Below, piece by piece: positions 8,103-16,393 of a stretch of DNA of 64,000 nucleotides. The position numbers were made by a program, and so were the translations under genes. The notes beneath the pieces were generated by a model. It had not been told where the DNA came from. It saw nothing but the letters and a program-made list of their open reading frames with translations, and did no database searches. The stretch covers positions 62,001 to 126,000 of the forward strand of contig CBDFLT010000006.1 in assembly GCA_965249225.1 (NCBI GenBank), in the 5' to 3' direction. Position 1 is the stretch's first letter. Each line of letters opens with the position of its first letter. The DNA is from CBDFLT01 sp965249225. Lineage in GTDB: Bacteria; Chloroflexota; Dehalococcoidia; Lucifugimonadales; G963668185.

Positions 8103-8298
8103 ATCGGTTCACACCTATGGCTTGGTGACCAGGAGAGAGGAAGGCAGGGCCCACGCGTGAAGGGGGCGCATCGATTCCACGAATTGTATCACGCCGGTCG
8201 GCGCCTTCAGGGTCGGACTTCTGGTTCCCAAGTCGGCCGGTACGTGGTAAGTTACGGTACCGTTGTACCTACCCGTTTAGGTAACTGGGAGGCCACCG

Positions 8299-9009
8299 AT
8301 GACTGAGGTGCTTTGCTACGCCGACAGCTATCTCCGAGAGTTCGATGCCGAGGTGTTGGCTACCGCCGCAAATGGTGTCGCGCTCGACCGCACGGCGTTC
8401 TATCCTGGGGGAGGTGGACAGCCCTGCGACACCGGCGTCCTTACGGCTGATGGCGTCGCGTACCAGGTGCTCAAAGTTGCCAGAGCGCAAGATGACCTTA
8501 TCCATGAGCTCGACAAAGAACCACCGCCCGTCGGGACATCCGTGGTTGGGGTGCTTGACTGGGACCGTAGATACCAGCTGATGCGTACTCATACGGCTCT
8601 GCACATCCTATGCGGCGTGGTCTGGCGCGACTACGAAGCCAAGGTCACCGGCGGGGACATGAAGCCGATGGCCGCCAGAATGGACTTCGAGCTGGAGAGC
8701 ATGTCCGCAGACTTCGCCAGGGAAGTTGAGGCCCTTATTAACGCCGAAGTCCAGGCTGCCCGGCCCGTGGAAATCTCCAACCTGCCCAGGGATGAGGCCA
8801 TGAAAGTGCCCGACTTGATTCGCACCAAGATCAACCTCCTTCCCGAGGCGATCAAGGAGGTCCGCACGGTGGATATCGTGGGGCTAGACTTGCAGGCCGA
8901 TGGAGGCACTCATGTGGCCAACACGGAAGAAGTAGGGAGAATCAGGGTAGTGGGCCACGAGAGCAAAGGGCGCATTAACAAGCGGCTGCGTATCGCCCTG
9001 GACTCCTAG
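8299..9009 (+). CDS. alaX: AlaX-type alanyl-tRNA editing protein
   Basis: Free-standing homologue of the AlaRS editing domain that hydrolyses mischarged Ser- or Gly-tRNA(Ala). The 236-aa protein has the N-terminal extension with FYPGGGGQP, the first zinc motif HTALH near residue 99, and the second motif as QADGGTHVANTEEVG. In AlaRS and most AlaX proteins that second motif is CGGTHV; here the Cys zinc ligand position is Asp, a notable change. A full alaS with an intact CGGTHVG is about 10 kb away. Start ATG 8299. Confidence 0.88.
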   Translation: MTEVLCYADSYLREFDAEVLATAANGVALDRTAFYPGGGGQPCDTGVLTADGVAYQVLKVARAQDDLIHELDKEPPPVGTSVVGVLDWDRRYQLMRTHTALHILCGVVWRDYEAKVTGGDMKPMAARMDFELESMSADFAREVEALINAEVQAARPVEISNLPRDEAMKVPDLIRTKINLLPEAIKEVRTVDIVGLDLQADGGTHVANTEEVGRIRVVGHESKGRINKRLRIALDS

Positions 9010-9079
9010 CGGGACGTTCAAGACTGGCGTGTGCGCTCTGCGGTGCGCACGTAAGGGCGATAGTGATCGTGAGTAGCTT

Positions 9080-9691
9080 CTAGTGCTTGCTGAACCGCCG
9101 CGAGCCCAGTTCCTCGGCGACTCGTTCTTTAAGAGCATCGCTCTCTCGCTCTAGGATGTTCAACTCGGACTCCAGGCGCTTGCGTGTGGACATCTCCTCA
9201 AGAAGCGTCTGTTTCTCGGATAGCTCGATCTGCAGGATCCCCGCGATGAAGTAAGACAATGCGTTTGGACTGTCGGGCAACCTCGTCTGACGGGTCCAAC
9301 CGCCTCGTAGCCCGAGGGTGAGCCGGACGTATTCGGTGACCGCTTCTCGTATCGGCCCGAGCTCGACCTCGGTAACCGGGCTTTCCTTCTCGACGGTCAG
9401 CAGTTCCGCGGCCGCCATCATGTAGGGATGGTGCTGGGTTATTTCCCGGATTCGAAACTGGCCGAGGCCTACCACCGTGAGGAGCATACGTCCGCCGTCC
9501 ACCCGCTTTGACTGCATAATGTGCGCAACTGTGCCGACGGAGTAAGGTACGGCCGATCCGCCGACCTCTTCGCCTGATTTGATAAGGGCTACTCCGAACT
9601 GGGAGTCGGTATCCAGACACGTCTTAATCATGGTCTTGTAACGCTCTTCGAAGACCTGCAGCGGCAGGGCTGCCTGCGGAAACAAGACCAC
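9080..9691 (-). CDS. LON substrate-binding-domain protein (PUA-like)
   Basis: Stand-alone homologue of the N-terminal substrate-binding domain of Lon protease, without ATPase or peptidase parts. The core motif ALPLQVFEERYKTMIK and a C-terminal helical segment (LLEEMSTRKRLESELNILERE) are visible. Its exact role is unknown, but such proteins are proposed to bind unfolded proteins or act as adaptors. The listed start is GTG 9691, yet the family's first strand LPLFPLNVVLFP begins seven codons upstream, where the only plausible initiator is CTG at 9712. No ATG, GTG or TTG lies between there and an in-frame TAA. The gene converges on alaX. Confidence 0.8.
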   Translation of the reverse strand: MVLFPQAALPLQVFEERYKTMIKTCLDTDSQFGVALIKSGEEVGGSAVPYSVGTVAHIMQSKRVDGGRMLLTVVGLGQFRIREITQHHPYMMAAAELLTVEKESPVTEVELGPIREAVTEYVRLTLGLRGGWTRQTRLPDSPNALSYFIAGILQIELSEKQTLLEEMSTRKRLESELNILERESDALKERVAEELGSRRFSKH

Positions 9692-9910
9692 ATTTAGGGG
9701 GAAGAGCGGCAGCGATCGTACTTGAGACGCTATGGCTGGTCTTTCTAAGCCCTGGGTACCTTGAGCAGATTAAGGAGTATATTGAGGGAGTATATAGAGC
9801 GGTGCAACTCTGAACAAGAGTGCGCTGGTGTGGGTTCAACCCGCCGTGCCATGGGCGGTGGGCCAGGATACAGCGATGGCGTGGTCCACATCTCCGTCTC
9901 CGGGATTTTC

Positions 9911-9940
9911 TTGACAATGCTTTGACTGTGTTGCTAATAT
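9911..9940 (+). promoter_or_regulatory. Sigma-70-type promoter for the thrC operon
   Basis: TTGACA (9911-9916) and TAATAT (9935-9940) are separated by 18 bp, about 80 bp upstream of the thrC start. The rest of the 308-bp gap between the LON gene and thrC (9713-10020) shows no gene or RNA that I recognise. Confidence 0.65.
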
Positions 9941-10020
9941 TGCCCAGCCTCAAATAGGCCGCCGTTGTCCGTGTTACCCCATTCCCAACATTACGTTCTC
10001 CGGTTTGGAGGGTTACGTCG

Positions 10021-11283
10021 TTGCCCCATGTGAAAGGTCTTCGCTGTCGAGAGTGTGGCAATGAATACCCGATCGAACCGCAAAACGTTTGTGACTTCTG
10101 CTTTGGTCCTCTGGAAGTTACCTACAATTATAAGGCGATCGCAAAGGTCATCTCACGCAAGCGGATCTCCAGTGGCCCTGGGACTATGTGGCGGTACCAC
10201 GACCTGCTGCCGGTCGACGCCGAGGGCGCGATTGATATAGGGACGGGCTTCACGCCGTTGCTAAGGGCGAAAAATCTCGGCGGCCTGCTGGGATTAGACA
10301 ACCTGTATATCAAAAACGACAGCGTGAACCCGTCGTATTCCTTCAAGGACCGCGTGGTGTCGGTGGCCGTCACCAAGGCCTTGGAGTTCGAGTTCGATAC
10401 GCTGGCATGTGCTTCAACCGGCAACCTGGCGGGCGCGGTGGCCGCTCATGGGGCCAAGGCCCGCCTGAAGACGGTGGTATTCTTTCCGGCCGATCTGGAA
10501 ATGGGGAAAATCGTGGGCGCAGGCATCTATGGCGCTACCCTTGTGGCGGTGGATGGCACGTATGACCAGGTGAACCGTTTGTGCAGCGAGCTGGCGGACA
10601 ATCACCGGTGGGCCTTTGTTAATATCAACATGCGACCTTACTACTCGGAGGGCAGCAAGACTCTGGGATACGAGGTCGCCGAGCAACTGGGGTGGCGTGC
10701 TCCGGACAACTGCGTCGTGCCGGGGGCGTCGGGTTCCCTCTTTACCAAAATATGGAAGGCGTTTAACGAGTTCAAGGACCTCGGTCTCATAGACAGCGTC
10801 AAGACCAGGATGCATTTGGCCCAGGCGGAGGGGTGCTCGCCGATTGTAGAGGCGTACGACAACGGGATTCCCCACGTGAGACCGATAAGACCTAAGACGG
10901 TGGCCAAGTCCCTCGCCATCGGCAACCCGGCGGATGGTTTCTACGCCCTCAAGACGATCAATGACTCCAATGGGTCCGGGGTAAGGGCGCCCGAGGACGA
11001 GATAGTGGAGGGCGTCAAGATGCTTGCCGAGACGGAGGGCATCTTTACGGAGACCGCTGGTGGCGTGGTGATATCGGGCCTAAAGAACCTGGCCGAGAAG
11101 GGGATCATAAAGCGCGACGAGGTCACGGTGGCGTATATTACGGGCAACGGCCTGAAGACCCAGGAGGCCGTTCAGGGTGCCGCTAACCCCCTGTACACGG
11201 CTCCCGACTACGAATCATGTCTAGAGGCGATTGGGAAACACATTAGCGACGAGGTGGATGGTAATGGCACAAAGACGAGCTAA
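10021..11283 (+). CDS. thrC: Threonine synthase
   Basis: PLP enzyme converting O-phosphohomoserine to threonine. The 420-aa protein starts with a zinc-ribbon-like CRECGNEY...CDFCFG pair typical of long thrC proteins, followed by the fold II PLP core. The cofactor lysine lies in SYSFKDR near residue 102, the substrate loop in CASTGNLAGA, and a late ITGNGLKT. The start is TTG 10021. It overlaps a NIL-domain gene by 20 bp and is followed by a MoaD-like carrier. Such neighbours are unusual for plain threonine synthesis and hint at a sulfur-amino-acid link, which is inference. Confidence 0.88.
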   Translation: MPHVKGLRCRECGNEYPIEPQNVCDFCFGPLEVTYNYKAIAKVISRKRISSGPGTMWRYHDLLPVDAEGAIDIGTGFTPLLRAKNLGGLLGLDNLYIKNDSVNPSYSFKDRVVSVAVTKALEFEFDTLACASTGNLAGAVAAHGAKARLKTVVFFPADLEMGKIVGAGIYGATLVAVDGTYDQVNRLCSELADNHRWAFVNINMRPYYSEGSKTLGYEVAEQLGWRAPDNCVVPGASGSLFTKIWKAFNEFKDLGLIDSVKTRMHLAQAEGCSPIVEAYDNGIPHVRPIRPKTVAKSLAIGNPADGFYALKTINDSNGSGVRAPEDEIVEGVKMLAETEGIFTETAGGVVISGLKNLAEKGIIKRDEVTVAYITGNGLKTQEAVQGAANPLYTAPDYESCLEAIGKHISDEVDGNGTKTS

Positions 11284-11506
11284 ATTTACGTTTCCAGAAG
11301 AGATTGTGACGGAGCCTGTCATTTACCAGCTTGGGCACAAGTTCAAGGTCGTTACTAACATCCGCCGGGCGGATATACATGAGAGCGTGGGTTGGGTTGT
11401 CCTGGAGCTGGAGGGAGAGGAAGAAGAGATAGATGCTGGGATTGAATGGGCCGCCTCGGTCGGCGTCAGGGTGGACCCGGTGAGTGGAGATACCGTGGAG
11501 GGCTGA
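11264..11506 (+). CDS. NIL-domain protein
   Basis: Small 80-aa ferredoxin-like NIL domain, the regulatory fold found at the C-terminus of the methionine importer ATPase MetN and in the methanogen homocysteine-synthesis protein MA1822. Visible are KFTFPEEIVTEPVIYQLGHKF, an acidic LELEGEEEEID loop and a conserved GVRVDPV end. The ATG 11264 lies behind GAGGTGG inside the thrC 3' end, so translation is probably coupled to thrC. It may sense a sulfur amino acid or serve as a partner for the neighbouring enzyme. Confidence 0.75.
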   Translation: MAQRRAKFTFPEEIVTEPVIYQLGHKFKVVTNIRRADIHESVGWVVLELEGEEEEIDAGIEWAASVGVRVDPVSGDTVEG

Positions 11507-11567
11507 AGCCCTCAGCAGGTAGTGTCGCGGAACGCGAGACTACGCATCCCCGAGAGGTTGGTTGTAC

Positions 11568-11858
11568 ATGAGCATAAAGGTAAGAATACCGACTCCGCTA
11601 CGCCGATTGACCGACGGTCAGGACAAGGTCACGGTGGAGGGGGAAAATCTGGACCAGGTAATACGAGCGCTGGATGGCCAATTCCCGGGAATAAGGGCGC
11701 GCATCTGCGACGATCAGGGCGAGCTCCGTAACTTCGTTAATCTGTACGTCAACGGAGAGGACGTTCGATTCCTGGAGGGCCTGGGAACACCTACTAAGTC
11801 CGGCGACGAGATCAGCATAGTCCCCGCGGTGGCGGGAGGTGAGCGCTACTTTACGTAG
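11568..11858 (+). CDS. MoaD/ThiS-family sulfur carrier with masked Gly-Gly
   Basis: Ubiquitin-fold sulfur carrier, 96 aa, resembling the CysO/HcyS type: TVEGENLDQVIRALDGQFPG, NLYVNGEDVRFLEGL and DEISIVPAVAGG. Carriers become active when the C-terminal GG is adenylated and thiocarboxylated. Here GG is followed by five more residues (ERYFT), so a JAMM-type protease would have to trim the tail, as established for QbsE and Wolinella HcyS. Third gene of the thrC-NIL-moaD operon. ATG 11568 is preferred over TTG 11562. No protease or E1-like activator is within the window. Confidence 0.8.
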   Translation: MSIKVRIPTPLRRLTDGQDKVTVEGENLDQVIRALDGQFPGIRARICDDQGELRNFVNLYVNGEDVRFLEGLGTPTKSGDEISIVPAVAGGERYFT

Positions 11859-11995
11859 AAGGAAGCCGCTCCGAATCCTGCGGGACGGCCGAGCGTCCAC
11901 TGTTTCAAGTCAGATTAAGATGTCCCTGATGGTTTCACTGACTCGGGAATCAGGGGAGATGGTACTAGAACCGTCAGTGTGACGTCCTTGCACCG

Positions 11996-12250
11996 CTAGC
12001 GTGTCAGGTTCTCCGCCACCTTTCGCCACATTTCCGACTCGGCTACCCGCAATGCGCTCGGTACGTCTGGGAAGAAGAGCATGGCAGTGACCTGGGGGCT
12101 GACCTCAGCGAAGTTGCGAAAAACCTTTAGCTCCTGAAGGTGCTCTATTCTCGCGATCTCTTTCAAGCCCTCACTGGTGAACCACTGGCTGTACTCTCCC
12201 AACAAAGTAGGGTCCGTGGGCGGATCAAACTGGCACAGAACACAGACCAT
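11996..12250 (-). CDS. Small dimeric alpha/beta-barrel-like protein (EthD-like), hypothetical
   Basis: An 84-aa frame with the pattern of a half ferredoxin-like barrel: an N-terminal strand (MVCVLCQFDPP), a helix with EYSQWFTSEGLKEIA, strands around LQELKVFRNF and VTAMLFFPDV, and a C-terminal helix. EthD and related ABM-fold proteins share this layout, but no catalytic residues are diagnostic. It stands alone and converges with the moaD operon. The assignment is tentative. The roughly 300 bp between it and tgt (12251-12549) shows no further gene. Confidence 0.5.
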   Translation of the reverse strand: MVCVLCQFDPPTDPTLLGEYSQWFTSEGLKEIARIEHLQELKVFRNFAEVSPQVTAMLFFPDVPSALRVAESEMWRKVAENLTR

Positions 12251-12549
12251 CCCCCACCTCCAAGAAAGCGTGCCGACGAAGCCGCATTCCTAGTCGAGTT
12301 TGAGGCTAACACGAATTGCGTTTTGGGCCGTACAGCGCCGGCCCATTTGATGTCCTCCGTTGTGGTAGTGCTTGAAGGAGTCCTGAGGGGGATGAAGACG
12401 TTCACCGCCACCACTTAGGCGAAACAAACAGGAAGATTCTGTTTATGCTCGTAGGACTGGGATGGGGGATTGGGCATGGCTTTTATCCCTGTCCGCCCCA
12501 TGCCGTTCCCCAGATAACACATTGGCGGGGCTGGGTTATGCGCTGGCGG

Positions 12550-13659
12550 CTACTCAGTCCCCTTGGATTCTCTGATCTTCACCTGGGCTTCGAGCCACTT
12601 CCGTTTCTGCGCCTTACGCGTCTCCTCATCTGGGGGAACGAACCTCTCTGTGACCTCTCGGTGGTAAGAGTCGAAGCGCCCGTCGACGATCGCGGAGCGT
12701 GCTTCCTCTGTGAGCCTGAGCACGAACCTGAGGTTGTGAATCGTCGCCAGGCGATAAGCAAGCAGCTCCCGTGACTTGAACAGGTGGTGGATGTACGCCG
12801 CCGAGAAGGTGCGGCAGGTGTAGCAGTCGCATCCTTCCTCGATCGGCGAGTCCATTTCCCGGAACCTTGCGGACTCGACGTTCACCCTCCCGTTACGCGT
12901 GAACAACGCACCGTTTCGCGCGGTCCTGGTCGGCAGCGCGCAGTCGAACATATCTATCCCGCGGGCGATGCATTCCACCAGGTCTTCAGGGGACCCAACC
13001 CCCATGAGATAGCGTGGCGCCTTCTCCGGCAGAAGCCGAGCGGTAAGTTCTACGGCGCGGTACATGTCCTCTTTGGACTCTCCGACGCTGAGGCCACCTA
13101 CCGAGTATCCAGGGAAGTCGAGCGACGTCAAGAAGTCTACCGACCGTTCCCTGAGGTCTGGGAGGAGGCCTCCCTGTACGATGCCGAAGAGGATCGCATC
13201 ACGCTGCACGTGGGCTTCACGGGACCTCACCGCCCATCGGCTGGTGCGCTCGACCGCTTCCTCGATGACGGCTCTGTCGCCGGAGGTCGATACGCAGACG
13301 TCCAGGGGCATGATTACGTCGGCGCCCAACCTCTCCTGATATTGGACGGCCGCCTCTGGACTCAGGCTGTGGAGGCTTCCATCGAGGTGGGACTTGAAGA
13401 CGATGGCGTCCTCGGTTATCTCGCGCAGGTGCTTCAGGCTGAAGCCCTGGAAGCCTCCGCTATCGGTGAGGATCGGACCGCTCCAGGCCATCAGGGTGTG
13501 CAACCCGCCCAGTCTCTCGACCAACTCGATGCCCGGGCGCAAATAGAGATGGTAAGCGTTGGCCAGCACGATTCGAGTGCCAATTCGCTTGAGGTCGTCA
13601 GGGTCCACGGCCTTGACCGAGCCCTGGGTGGCGACCGGCATGAACGCTGGCGTCGGCAC
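12550..13659 (-). CDS. tgt: tRNA-guanine transglycosylase
   Basis: Exchanges guanine-34 for preQ1 in tRNAs with GUN anticodons during queuosine synthesis. TIM barrel with MPVATQGSVKAV, the catalytic LTDSGGFQGFSL, GGLSVGESK, the second catalytic Asp in IDMFDCALPTRTARNG, and the zinc site C.C..C with CDCYTCRTFS followed by IHHL. The listed start is GTG 13659, but family sequence continues upstream as FSIEATAGDARAGTLHTAHG. No ATG, GTG or TTG occurs before an in-frame TAA; a CTG at 13731 preceded by GGGGTG would give the expected length. No other queuosine genes are nearby. Confidence 0.92.
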   Translation of the reverse strand: MPTPAFMPVATQGSVKAVDPDDLKRIGTRIVLANAYHLYLRPGIELVERLGGLHTLMAWSGPILTDSGGFQGFSLKHLREITEDAIVFKSHLDGSLHSLSPEAAVQYQERLGADVIMPLDVCVSTSGDRAVIEEAVERTSRWAVRSREAHVQRDAILFGIVQGGLLPDLRERSVDFLTSLDFPGYSVGGLSVGESKEDMYRAVELTARLLPEKAPRYLMGVGSPEDLVECIARGIDMFDCALPTRTARNGALFTRNGRVNVESARFREMDSPIEEGCDCYTCRTFSAAYIHHLFKSRELLAYRLATIHNLRFVLRLTEEARSAIVDGRFDSYHREVTERFVPPDEETRKAQKRKWLEAQVKIRESKGTE

Positions 13660-13878
13660 ATCGCCGTGGGCGGTGTGCAGTGTTCCTGCGCGCGCGTCGC
13701 CGGCGGTCGCCTCTATGGAGAAGATGGACAGGTCGGCACCCCGAATGCCGGTTGAGGAATTTGTGGCTTACCGCCTCACCATCTTACGCGAGGTAAGCGG
13801 TTGCGTCCAAGTGCGGCGTGGTAGATGGTCCTGCCGACTGAGTAGGTGGCAGGAAATTGGCGTTGCCCTGGAGAACCC

Positions 13879-14712
13879 CTAGCCCTGGATGCTCAGTATG
13901 ATCAGCCTTACCCCGAGAACCAGCAGAACGGTCACCATTATCCGGAGGACCCAGACGCCCCTGACTTTCTGTGCCAATTTAGCGCCGATTTGGCCGCCTA
14001 TCAGCATGCCGATGCCCGCCATGACGAAGGTTGGGTACCAGTCCACATGGCCCAGGGCGGCGTGTGTCGCGGCCCCCGCCGTGGCGTAGAACGAGAGCGC
14101 GAATATGGAGGTGGCGACGGCGACGCGGACGGGAAAGCCGAACACGGTGACGAGAACAGGTATCCTCATGAACCCGCCACCGGTCCCGAAGAAGCTCGAG
14201 ACGAATCCCAGAAAGAAGTTGAAGCTGGTGGCCAGCGGCTCGTTGACCGTGTATTCGAAGACCTGTCCGCCCTTCGCCCTTATCCGGCGACTTCGGGCCA
14301 GGGATGAGACCGGACGCTGGACTTTCTCGGGAGAGGGGGAAGGGAGCTTCGATGGGTGGGGGCGGAGCAATACAAAGGCCGCGATACCGATGAGCAGTAG
14401 CCCAAAAAGGAAGGTGAACGTGCCGCTTGTTACCGACTTGAGTGCCAGTGGCGCCAGGATCGAGCCTGGGATGGCGGCGGCGGCGAATAGATAGCCGCTG
14501 CGGCGGTCGATAAACCCCATGCGACGATAGACCATCGAGCCGGACAGGGTGGTAACCGCAATCAGGGCGAGAGAGGTGCCGGCGGCAACCTGAGGTTCGA
14601 TATCGAAGAAGATCAGGAGGACCGGTACCATGATATAGCCGCCCCCCGACCCCACCATCACTGCGTAGGCGCCGTTACCCAAGCCGAGTAATATCAGCCA
14701 GAGCCACTCCAC
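13879..14712 (-). CDS. TauE/SafE-family membrane permease
   Basis: Predicted inner-membrane anion exporter of the TauE/SafE (DUF81) family, often linked to sulfite or organosulfonate export. The 277-aa protein has about eight hydrophobic segments in two repeats separated by a charged loop (PSPEKVQRPVSSLARSRR). The repeated family signature appears as MVGSGGGYIMVPVLL and later FFGTGGGFMRIPVLV. Substrate specificity cannot be read from sequence. It lies 22 bp downstream of aroKB on the same strand and may be cotranscribed, though no functional link is evident. Confidence 0.85.
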   Translation of the reverse strand: MEWLWLILLGLGNGAYAVMVGSGGGYIMVPVLLIFFDIEPQVAAGTSLALIAVTTLSGSMVYRRMGFIDRRSGYLFAAAAIPGSILAPLALKSVTSGTFTFLFGLLLIGIAAFVLLRPHPSKLPSPSPEKVQRPVSSLARSRRIRAKGGQVFEYTVNEPLATSFNFFLGFVSSFFGTGGGFMRIPVLVTVFGFPVRVAVATSIFALSFYATAGAATHAALGHVDWYPTFVMAGIGMLIGGQIGAKLAQKVRGVWVLRIMVTVLLVLGVRLIILSIQG

Positions 14713-14734
14713 CTCGTTACTGTTCCACGGTCAT

Positions 14735-16387
14735 CTATTTGGTCAGCCTCCGCAGGGTCTCAATCACCAACTCGTCGGGAACATCGTTCCTGACCACGGC
14801 CTTGCCTATCTGTTCAAGAAGCACCCACCGGATGGTCTTGTCCCACGTTTTCTTGTCCATCCTCATGGCGGCGTGCATGGCGTCGACATCGATGTCTCCG
14901 TACGTCAGAGGCAGCCCGAACGACTCCAGCACCTCACGCTGGCGGGAGACCTCCTCTGACGCCATGAGGCCCATCTCGTGACTGATATAAGCCGCCCCCA
15001 TCATTCCCACGCTCACCGCCTCGCCGTGGAGGTAGTCCCTGTAGTCGGTCGCCGCCTCGATGGCGTGACCTATGGTGTGTCCGTAGTTCAGAAGCGTCCT
15101 TGTCCCGAGGGTCTCCCTCTCATCTTGAGAGACGATGTCGGCCTTTACGGCTGCGCTCCGCCGGACCACCTCCGTAGTAATGTCCTGCTCGAGGTCCAGG
15201 ATGGGCTTGACCTGGTCTTCAAGGGTACGCAGCAACCCCTCGTCGAGAGCGAGGCCGTGTTTGATGACCTCAGCCCAGCCGGATGTAAGCTCTCGCTGGG
15301 GCAGGGTGCTTAGCGTCTTAACGTCGGTCAGGACGAACCTGGGCTGGTAAAAGGCCCCGATCAAATTCTTGCCCTCGGGCATGTCCACGGCGACCTTGCC
15401 GCCGATAGAGGCGTCGACCATGGCCAGCAAGGTAGTCGGCACCTGTACGAAGGGCAGGCCCCTAAGGAAGGTCGCCGCGACGAAGCCCGCCAGATCGCCT
15501 ACCACGCCTCCTCCTACCGCCACGATCGGGTGGCTCCGCTCCGCTCGTAGGCTCGACAGCCACTGGTAAACACGCTGTACCGTATCCAGGTTCTTCGACG
15601 TCTCGCCTGGGGGCATGAGCATCATGTGGGTCGGAATTCCCGCCGCCTCCATCGTGAACTGGGCTCGATGGGCATGTGTGTAAACGCCCTCGTCAGTGAT
15701 AATGTAGGCGGCCCCCGGAGACATGGCCCCCTTGAGCCGCTCTCCCAGCTGGTCAAGGATGTCCCAGCCCACCCATATGGAGCAGTCTCCTGACGCGGTT
15801 CGGACCGTGCTCGCCAGGTCAGGGTCTTTCCCATCGGTGTGGGCGCCGGAGCCTGAGACGAAAAGCTGCCATCCTCTGATGACCTCCGTTGCCACCCGCT
15901 TCGGGGCAAGCTCGTCGGTGTGTACCGTCCAGTGGGCCAGCGCGTAGTTGGCCTGACGTTTAGCCTTGAGCGCACGGATATGGTCCAATGGGTCGGAGCT
16001 GGCCAGCATCGGGCGCACTATTGGGTCCTCGGATGCCTCCCGCTGCTTCTTCAGCCGGCGGTGGAGCGTCTCCGGGCTGGCCTCGAGACAGACCACGGCG
16101 CCGTTTTCGGCCATGAGTGTCAGATTCCGCTCGTCCATGATGATCCCGCCGCCGGTGGACACCACCTGATTTTCGCGCTCGCAGACCGTGGCGAGATGTT
16201 GACTCTCCAGCTTGCGGAAGTGGGCCTCGCCCTTTGTCTTAAAGATGGCCTCGATAGGCTGCCCCTCCTCCTTAACGATCTCGCTGTCGATATCCATGAA
16301 GCGCCAGCCAAGACGGCCGGCCACCTCCTGGCCAACTGTGGTCTTACCGGAGCCTGAGAACCCTGTTATGAAGATGTTGGATTTCAA
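14735..16387 (-). CDS. aroKB: Bifunctional shikimate kinase / 3-dehydroquinate synthase
   Basis: Two shikimate-pathway enzymes in one 550-aa chain. The shikimate kinase domain (about 1-170) has a P-loop GFSGSGKTT at 9-17, the DIDSEI shikimate site and STGGGIIMDERN. The dehydroquinate synthase domain (about 200-550) shows VGGGVVGDLAGFVAATFLRG, the VPTTLLAMVDASIGGKVAVD zinc/substrate region and LLNYGHTIGHAIE. The fusion keeps both active-site sets. It is followed by TauE-like and preceded by aroE with a 6-bp gap, so aroE-aroKB form an operon; aroC lies separately at 29 kb. Confidence 0.93.
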   Translation of the reverse strand: MKSNIFITGFSGSGKTTVGQEVAGRLGWRFMDIDSEIVKEEGQPIEAIFKTKGEAHFRKLESQHLATVCERENQVVSTGGGIIMDERNLTLMAENGAVVCLEASPETLHRRLKKQREASEDPIVRPMLASSDPLDHIRALKAKRQANYALAHWTVHTDELAPKRVATEVIRGWQLFVSGSGAHTDGKDPDLASTVRTASGDCSIWVGWDILDQLGERLKGAMSPGAAYIITDEGVYTHAHRAQFTMEAAGIPTHMMLMPPGETSKNLDTVQRVYQWLSSLRAERSHPIVAVGGGVVGDLAGFVAATFLRGLPFVQVPTTLLAMVDASIGGKVAVDMPEGKNLIGAFYQPRFVLTDVKTLSTLPQRELTSGWAEVIKHGLALDEGLLRTLEDQVKPILDLEQDITTEVVRRSAAVKADIVSQDERETLGTRTLLNYGHTIGHAIEAATDYRDYLHGEAVSVGMMGAAYISHEMGLMASEEVSRQREVLESFGLPLTYGDIDVDAMHAAMRMDKKTWDKTIRWVLLEQIGKAVVRNDVPDELVIETLRRLTK

Positions 16388-16393
16388 GGGAGG

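Noticed and set aside
12784..13755. Long plus-strand ORF (323 codons) opposite tgt
   Set aside because: It lies antisense to the well-conserved tgt gene and has no recognisable family sequence; long shadow frames are expected in GC-rich coding DNA.
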